From positions 25,675-89,674 of the forward strand of contig DAJO01000030.1 in the NCBI GenBank assembly GCA_002498985.1: a stretch of 64,000 bases of DNA. The letters are read 5' to 3'. Numbering within the stretch: position 1 is the first letter of the stretch; each line of letters starts with the position of its first letter. Position numbers and translations under genes: made by a program. Origin of the DNA: Euryarchaeota archaeon UBA257. GTDB taxonomy: Archaea; Thermoplasmatota; Poseidoniia; Poseidoniales; Thalassarchaeaceae. Below the pieces are notes generated by a model. The model was not told the origin of the DNA. It searched no databases and saw only the letters and a program-made list of their open reading frames with translations. This document shows positions 59,549-64,000 of this stretch, piece by piece.

Positions 59549-60820
59549 ATGAGTGCTTCAGCAGGTGACTTTGTTACGCCCGGGACACATGTTTTTACTG
59601 ATGATAATATGTCTCTTGGAGAAGGAATTGTTTCCACAGAAAACGGTGCTTTGGCTTTGCTCTCTGGGAAATTAATTTTAGAAAAGGACGTTATTTCAGT
59701 CGAAATTCCTGGTTCTACCGCTAATCTACCAAAAATAGGTGACATAGTAATCGGACAGGTAAATCGCCTTAATGCAAAAACTGCCGAGATTAGAATATTG
59801 CACATCGAAGGAAAAGAAGGTGGAGAAAGAGATATCCCGGCTCTGAAATTGTTTGCCGACATATATGTGACTGATTTTGTTGATAGATATATTCCATCCG
59901 CAGGAGATGCGATGCGTTCAAGAGACATTGTAAGGGCTAAGATAACTCAATTTGAGCCCATGCTAAAAGCATCAACTAGAGATGGCCATAGTTTGGGCGT
60001 TATCCATGCTATTTGTCCTCCTTGTGGAGCAGTATTACAAAAAACGGATTCAATTCCAGATTTTAATGTGAGATGTGATAGATGCGATTATCAAGGTTAT
60101 CGTGTTCTTTCCAGTAGTTTTGGCATCGGCTATTCAGTACCTGAGAATTCAGATATTGATACATTCAACAGACCAGGTGAGAGATGGTCCGAACAGGCAG
60201 AGAAGGTGCTTGGTCATGACGGAGCCCGCCCATATCTTTCTCCTCTAGCCGACTTTAGGAGGGGGATGAAACACGATATTCCATCCTCAGTGGCTAAACA
60301 AATGGGGCGTAACAATTCTAATAATCGTTCGAGAGGTCAACGAAGAGAGATGCATAAAACAACTTGTACGATGTGTTCTAAATCTACTGAAGTCCCATTT
60401 AAGCCAACGCCCGGTAAGCCAATTAGATGCCGTGATTGTATGAGCAAGGTGAATGATGGCACTGCTACAAAAGAAGAACTGTCTACTGAGCGTCAAGTTT
60501 TGAAAGCAGCAAGATCTAATATGCTAGAATCATCAGGAGTCAAATTATTCGTTGGAAGTATCTCTTGGGATGCAAATGAAGAGGATTTGAGGAAATTATT
60601 TTCAACTTTTGGAGAACTCAAAGAAGTACATATCGCTAAAGATCGTGAGACAGGTAAATCTAGAGGTTTTGCCTTCATTAAATTTTCAAGTCTCAAAGAT
60701 GGACAAAAAGCTGTAAAAGAATTAGATGGGGCAGAATTCCATGGCCGAAAAATAAGTGTACAAGAGTCCAATGAATCACGTGGTGGGTCTGGCAATAGGC
60801 GTAGACACGGTAGAAAATAA
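59549..60820 (+). CDS. csl4: Exosome cap subunit Csl4 fused to a zinc knuckle and an RRM
   Basis: 423 aa; archaeal Csl4 is usually about 180-200 aa. Residues 1-190 are Csl4: an N-terminal beta domain, an S1 domain (RSRDIVRAKITQFEPMLKAS), and a zinc ribbon (Cys156/159/176/179). Residues 273-297 form a CxxC-x17-CxxC zinc domain (VPFKPTPGKPIRC between). Residues 332-408 are an RRM: RNP2 LFVGSI and RNP1 SRGFAFIKF, with GKKISV-like last strand. It ends in a basic Gly/Ser/Arg tail. Csl4 caps the RNA-degrading exosome; the RRM would add RNA selectivity. RRMs are rare in archaea. Confidence 0.92.
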   Translation: MSASAGDFVTPGTHVFTDDNMSLGEGIVSTENGALALLSGKLILEKDVISVEIPGSTANLPKIGDIVIGQVNRLNAKTAEIRILHIEGKEGGERDIPALKLFADIYVTDFVDRYIPSAGDAMRSRDIVRAKITQFEPMLKASTRDGHSLGVIHAICPPCGAVLQKTDSIPDFNVRCDRCDYQGYRVLSSSFGIGYSVPENSDIDTFNRPGERWSEQAEKVLGHDGARPYLSPLADFRRGMKHDIPSSVAKQMGRNNSNNRSRGQRREMHKTTCTMCSKSTEVPFKPTPGKPIRCRDCMSKVNDGTATKEELSTERQVLKAARSNMLESSGVKLFVGSISWDANEEDLRKLFSTFGELKEVHIAKDRETGKSRGFAFIKFSSLKDGQKAVKELDGAEFHGRKISVQESNESRGGSGNRRRHGRK

Positions 60821-60858
60821 CCGTTTCATTCATTGCTGAGATACTCCTCCAATGATAT

Positions 60859-62637
60859 ATGGAAGGTTGGCTTGTAATAGATGGCTATGAGGATGAGCCG
60901 GCTGCTTTTGGCGTTCCAAACTACCTTGGTTTCCATATCCGCTATATTTGTGGGGTTCTAGAGTCCAGAGGTGTCCCATACACATATCTAACAATAGATC
61001 AATGGAGAATTAAATATAAACAACTTCTGAAAGATAAATCGAATAGGGATAGAATTAGGAGTGAATTAAGTAATCTTTCAGGCACTGTAGTACTTGCAGG
61101 CTCGATAGTCCCTGGTAAATATGTACGTGGGACGCCAGTGAGCCAGAGAGAATTAGATGAAATAATCTCTATCATCCCTGGTCAAGTACCAATATTATGC
61201 GGAGGTTGGGCGATAAAAAATTGGAGGTACTCAGGTTGGACTCCTTTACGTACAAATCTTTTCTGTGCAGTAAATGATGTTGACTCTTCTTTGAATTCTT
61301 TTCTTTCTACTGGTGAATGGAAGCATGGTAAGAGGACAAAAGATCAATGGACCCTTTGGGCGCATTATGGTTCTATCTCGAAGGCTGTTAAAAATCATCC
61401 AGACCTATTTACTGTAGATGGAAGACCCGGTCCACTAACTTATGAGATCGAATTATATCAAGGCTGTGTCAGGTTCAAAAGAGGGTGTAAATTTTGTATA
61501 GAACCCAAAAAAGGTGTGCCTTTATGGAGGAGTGAAGAAGATATTCTGAAGGAAATATCTGGTGCATTAGATTCTGGTGTTAAAAACATACGAATTGGCG
61601 GAGCAACAGATATCTACACATATCGCGCAGAAGGAGTTAGAGAATTGGAATATCCAATCCCTAATCCCGAACCAATCAATAAAGTTCTTTATGGAGCAAG
61701 GGAAGATGATAGGTTAGATATCTTACATGTAGATAACGGGAATCCCTCGATAATTGCTGAGAATATTGAACCATCTATCGAAATAACAAAATGTTTAGTC
61801 GAAAATCTGAGTGATGGGGCGGTTTTATCATTTGGTTTAGAATCTGCAGATCCACGCGTCCATGAAATGAATTGGCTTAATTGTGACCCAGGGCAACTAA
61901 AAATTGCGATAAAGCATATCAATGATTTTGGTAGAGTAAAGGGCGAAAGAGGTTTGCCTAAACTTCTACCAGGTCTTAATTTCATTGCGGGATTAAATGG
62001 AGAAACGAAAAAGAGTTATGACATGAATCTCAGTTTATTAGAAGATTTAAGATCTGAGGGGCTATGGTTACGTAGAATAAATATTAGACAGGTTGAAGGG
62101 CAAGGATTCCAAAAAATATCTGAGAACGATTTTAGAAATTTCAAGAAAAAAGTACGTGAAGAGATTGACAAACCTCTTCTTGAAGAAATCTTCCCTATTG
62201 GTTCAGAATTATCTCAGATTTGGTGGGAGTCTCAAGGTGATAGGATAAGAAGGCCAGAACAGGTGGATAATCCTGTTCTTAGTTCATCTTCAATTCATGG
62301 AAAATCTGGAATTACTTTTGGAAGACAAATAGGTGCATATCCAATATTAGTCGGAGTGCCCTACCTAATCCCTCTTGAGACCAGTTCTAATATAGTAGTC
62401 ACAGGTCATGGAATGAGAAGTATTTCAGGTGTTGAAATCGGTTTGGATATAAATACAGTTTCTCAACAACAACTGGAATCGATACCGGGTATTGGAAAGA
62501 AAGCGGCATGGAGATTAATTAGTTCTAGAGCTAAGGCTAGCCGTAGTTCAAGAATCCCCTTTGATTCTGTCGAAATGGCTTTTGAAATGGCACAAGTTGA
62601 TCTATCTCCGATAGCAGAAAAAGTATTATCAATCTGA
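60859..62637 (+). CDS. Radical SAM protein with C-terminal helix-hairpin-helix
   Basis: 592 aa. An N-terminal domain of about 180 residues (DGYEDEPAAFGVPNYLGFH) resembles the B12-binding-like fold that precedes many radical SAM enzymes, without the cobalamin His motif I could find. Then the radical SAM core: cluster motif GCVRFKRGCKFCIEP, where the first Cys is six residues from the second (normal CX3C), SFGLESADPRVHEMNW, and LNFIAGLNGETKKSYDMN. The C-terminus has a HhH-like QQLESIPGIGKKAAWRLIS. Substrate unknown; a related archaeal family exists but is not characterised. Confidence 0.82.
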   Translation: MEGWLVIDGYEDEPAAFGVPNYLGFHIRYICGVLESRGVPYTYLTIDQWRIKYKQLLKDKSNRDRIRSELSNLSGTVVLAGSIVPGKYVRGTPVSQRELDEIISIIPGQVPILCGGWAIKNWRYSGWTPLRTNLFCAVNDVDSSLNSFLSTGEWKHGKRTKDQWTLWAHYGSISKAVKNHPDLFTVDGRPGPLTYEIELYQGCVRFKRGCKFCIEPKKGVPLWRSEEDILKEISGALDSGVKNIRIGGATDIYTYRAEGVRELEYPIPNPEPINKVLYGAREDDRLDILHVDNGNPSIIAENIEPSIEITKCLVENLSDGAVLSFGLESADPRVHEMNWLNCDPGQLKIAIKHINDFGRVKGERGLPKLLPGLNFIAGLNGETKKSYDMNLSLLEDLRSEGLWLRRINIRQVEGQGFQKISENDFRNFKKKVREEIDKPLLEEIFPIGSELSQIWWESQGDRIRRPEQVDNPVLSSSSIHGKSGITFGRQIGAYPILVGVPYLIPLETSSNIVVTGHGMRSISGVEIGLDINTVSQQQLESIPGIGKKAAWRLISSRAKASRSSRIPFDSVEMAFEMAQVDLSPIAEKVLSI

Positions 62638-62696
62638 TACATTATTATATCAGTATAGAGGAATAGTCATATTCTCAAGATGTGCGCTGGCTTTGT

Positions 62697-64000
62697 ATGT
62701 CAAACAATCAGTCTTCCCAAAAGAGTCTTGCGATTAGTATTTGCCTCCTCTTTCTATTAGTTCCTTTGTTAGGAATTATCGACTTCCCTGAAGATTTAGA
62801 AATTGTTGATGATACTGAGTTCCCATCCAGTGCTAGAACCTCTATTTCCATGAACTCTCCAGGTTCCGAAAGAGGAAGTGTATTCACTAATTCAATATTA
62901 GAGCTTAACGCGGGTTCTCCGACTTTAGTTTTGAATAATGGGTCATTAGTTTCCTTTGAAAATGGTTCTCCAATTTTCTCAGAAGGTGATGTTATTTCTA
63001 TTTCCGGCCAATGTTCTCTGCTGTCAAATTTCAGTCTTTTCTGTTCAGGAATTAATAATTATGGGCAACTTGGATTGGGTAATCAGCAATTATTGAGCGG
63101 ATACGTTGATTTTGGCGGAAAAATTCCTGCAGCTTTATCAGAAGGAAATAATCACTATTGTGCAATCTTAGATGACGGTTCTGTTTCTTGCTGGGGGAGA
63201 AATAACAATGGCCAACTTGGAGATGGTACAAATAGTAACAGAAACTCTCCAGTCTCAGTGAATCTTGGAACCAATAAAACAGCAGTTTCTATTTCTAGCA
63301 GTAATGACTTCTCTTGTGCGTTACTAAATACTGGCGAGGTTTCTTGCTGGGGAGATAATTCATATGGTATTCTTGCCGATGGTACTACATCAAATAGTAA
63401 TTCTCCGGTAATTGTTAATCATTCAGTAGGTGAAAGAGCTGTTTCAATCGCAACTCCTGGATATAGTGTATGTGCAATTTTCTCTTCCGGTAATATTAGT
63501 TGCTGGGGAGATTCATATACGATTTCTTCCTCCAATGGTAATTTGGTAAGTGGTTCAATTTCAATTACTCTTCCAACAAATAGAACCGCTATTTCACTTG
63601 ATGGTGTAGATTCTCATGTTTGTATAATCTTAGATAATAATTCAGTTAATTGTTGGGGAGTAAATACATATGGGCAATTAGGAAATGGTGAGTGTTCATC
63701 GGTTATTCCAAGTAGTGGATGTACTGGAACTAATACTAATTCTCCTAAATATGTAAATCTCTCAAATGTTATCGCGGTATCATCAGGTTCTGGCTCTACT
63801 TGTTCAATCAATGCTAATTATCAATTGTTTTGCTGGGGTAAACAAGAACAAATATTTGATAATACTTCTAATTCTAAACTATCTCCATATTTAATGAACT
63901 TTAATGCTTCCAATGTTTCTTATTCTGATCAAGATATGGATGGAGATGGCATCGTCAATGATTTGGATGTCCATATGTCTGGCGATGATGATGGTGATGG
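62697..64000 (+). CDS. Secreted RCC1-repeat protein, 3'-truncated by window edge
   Basis: The frame is open to the last base; no stop is in the window. The ATG at 62697 is followed by a hydrophobic signal segment (SLAISICLLFLLVPLLGI). From about residue 100 on there are RCC1-like beta-propeller repeats, each with a Cys-Trp-Gly core: SCWGRNNNGQLG, SCWGDNSYGIL, SCWGDSYTI, NCWGVNTYGQLG, FCWGKQEQ. After the repeats comes an Asp-rich calcium-binding segment (DQDMDGDGIVND, then DDDGDG) as in thrombospondin type 3 repeats. So an extracellular propeller with calcium loops is predicted; ligands unknown. A common class of marine archaeal surface proteins. Confidence 0.85.
   Translation, partial: MSNNQSSQKSLAISICLLFLLVPLLGIIDFPEDLEIVDDTEFPSSARTSISMNSPGSERGSVFTNSILELNAGSPTLVLNNGSLVSFENGSPIFSEGDVISISGQCSLLSNFSLFCSGINNYGQLGLGNQQLLSGYVDFGGKIPAALSEGNNHYCAILDDGSVSCWGRNNNGQLGDGTNSNRNSPVSVNLGTNKTAVSISSSNDFSCALLNTGEVSCWGDNSYGILADGTTSNSNSPVIVNHSVGERAVSIATPGYSVCAIFSSGNISCWGDSYTISSSNGNLVSGSISITLPTNRTAISLDGVDSHVCIILDNNSVNCWGVNTYGQLGNGECSSVIPSSGCTGTNTNSPKYVNLSNVIAVSSGSGSTCSINANYQLFCWGKQEQIFDNTSNSKLSPYLMNFNASNVSYSDQDMDGDGIVNDLDVHMSGDDDGD

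Noticed and set aside
63614..63811. Minus-strand frame inside the RCC1-repeat gene
   Set aside because: It overlaps repeated Cys-Trp-Gly coding in the other strand and has no independent signal.

Overview
The window (about 36% G+C by eye) reads as one compact stretch of a marine planktonic euryarchaeon, most likely Candidatus Poseidoniia (Marine Group II) or the related Marine Group III. Archaeal information genes are present: Orc1/Cdc6, eIF2-gamma, S6e, L10e, NMD3, Csl4, Dph2, DUF357 and a PIN-domain rRNA-processing protein. They sit beside bacterial-type genes typical of these plankton: DNA gyrase, MutS/MutL, class II HMG-CoA reductase, SUF, Ccm, RmuC, rhomboid, and very large secreted proteases. 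I inferred the lineage from gene content; no search was run.

Layout. 1-8.2 kb: 5'-truncated ketopantoate reductase, L-aspartate oxidase, then the condensin operon smc-scpA-scpB. 8.2-12.1 kb: class II HMG-CoA reductase, an AT-rich gap carrying a cluster of GCGTTAA repeats, then an Orc1/Cdc6-like P-loop/winged-helix protein and DUF357. 12.1-18.8 kb (minus strand): PIN protein, eIF2-gamma, S6e, Orc1/Cdc6, Dph2, a purine phosphoribosyltransferase, L10e and an EamA transporter. 18.9-31.6 kb: mutS-mutL, aroA, a DUF4105 membrane protein, tRNA-Ser(GCT), gyrA, gyrB and aroD. 31.6-40.5 kb: surface and secreted proteins (PKD metallopeptidase, glutaminyl cyclase and membrane partners), a thymidylate kinase fusion and DUF2085. 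40.5-45.3 kb: a sufC-sufB-sufD operon followed by a very small Cys-rich ORF, with a divergent Nfu carrier, then Maf. 45.3-53.6 kb: a giant S8 protease, a rhomboid, and a ccmAB(fused)-ccmC-ccmD operon. 53.7-64 kb: NMD3, PGI/PMI, an M23 peptidase, RmuC, aspartate-semialdehyde dehydrogenase, a METTL5-like methyltransferase, a Csl4-RRM fusion, a radical SAM protein, and a secreted RCC1-repeat protein that runs off the right edge.

How the genes fit together. Chromosome replication and maintenance genes are concentrated here (Orc1/Cdc6, the Orc-like protein, SMC-ScpAB, gyrase, MutSL, RmuC). The repeat cluster at 9.64-9.81 kb lies directly upstream of the Orc-like gene and is the best candidate for an origin or a multi-site operator. 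Packing is extreme: all eight convergent gene pairs end within 1 nt of each other, and six share the same four stop-codon bases. The strongest novelty candidates are the repeat cluster with its degenerate AAA+ neighbour, the Csl4-zinc-RRM fusion, the CcmA-CcmB fusion with an overlooked CcmD, the zinc-ribbon tails on two neighbouring membrane proteases, and the micro-ORF behind sufD.
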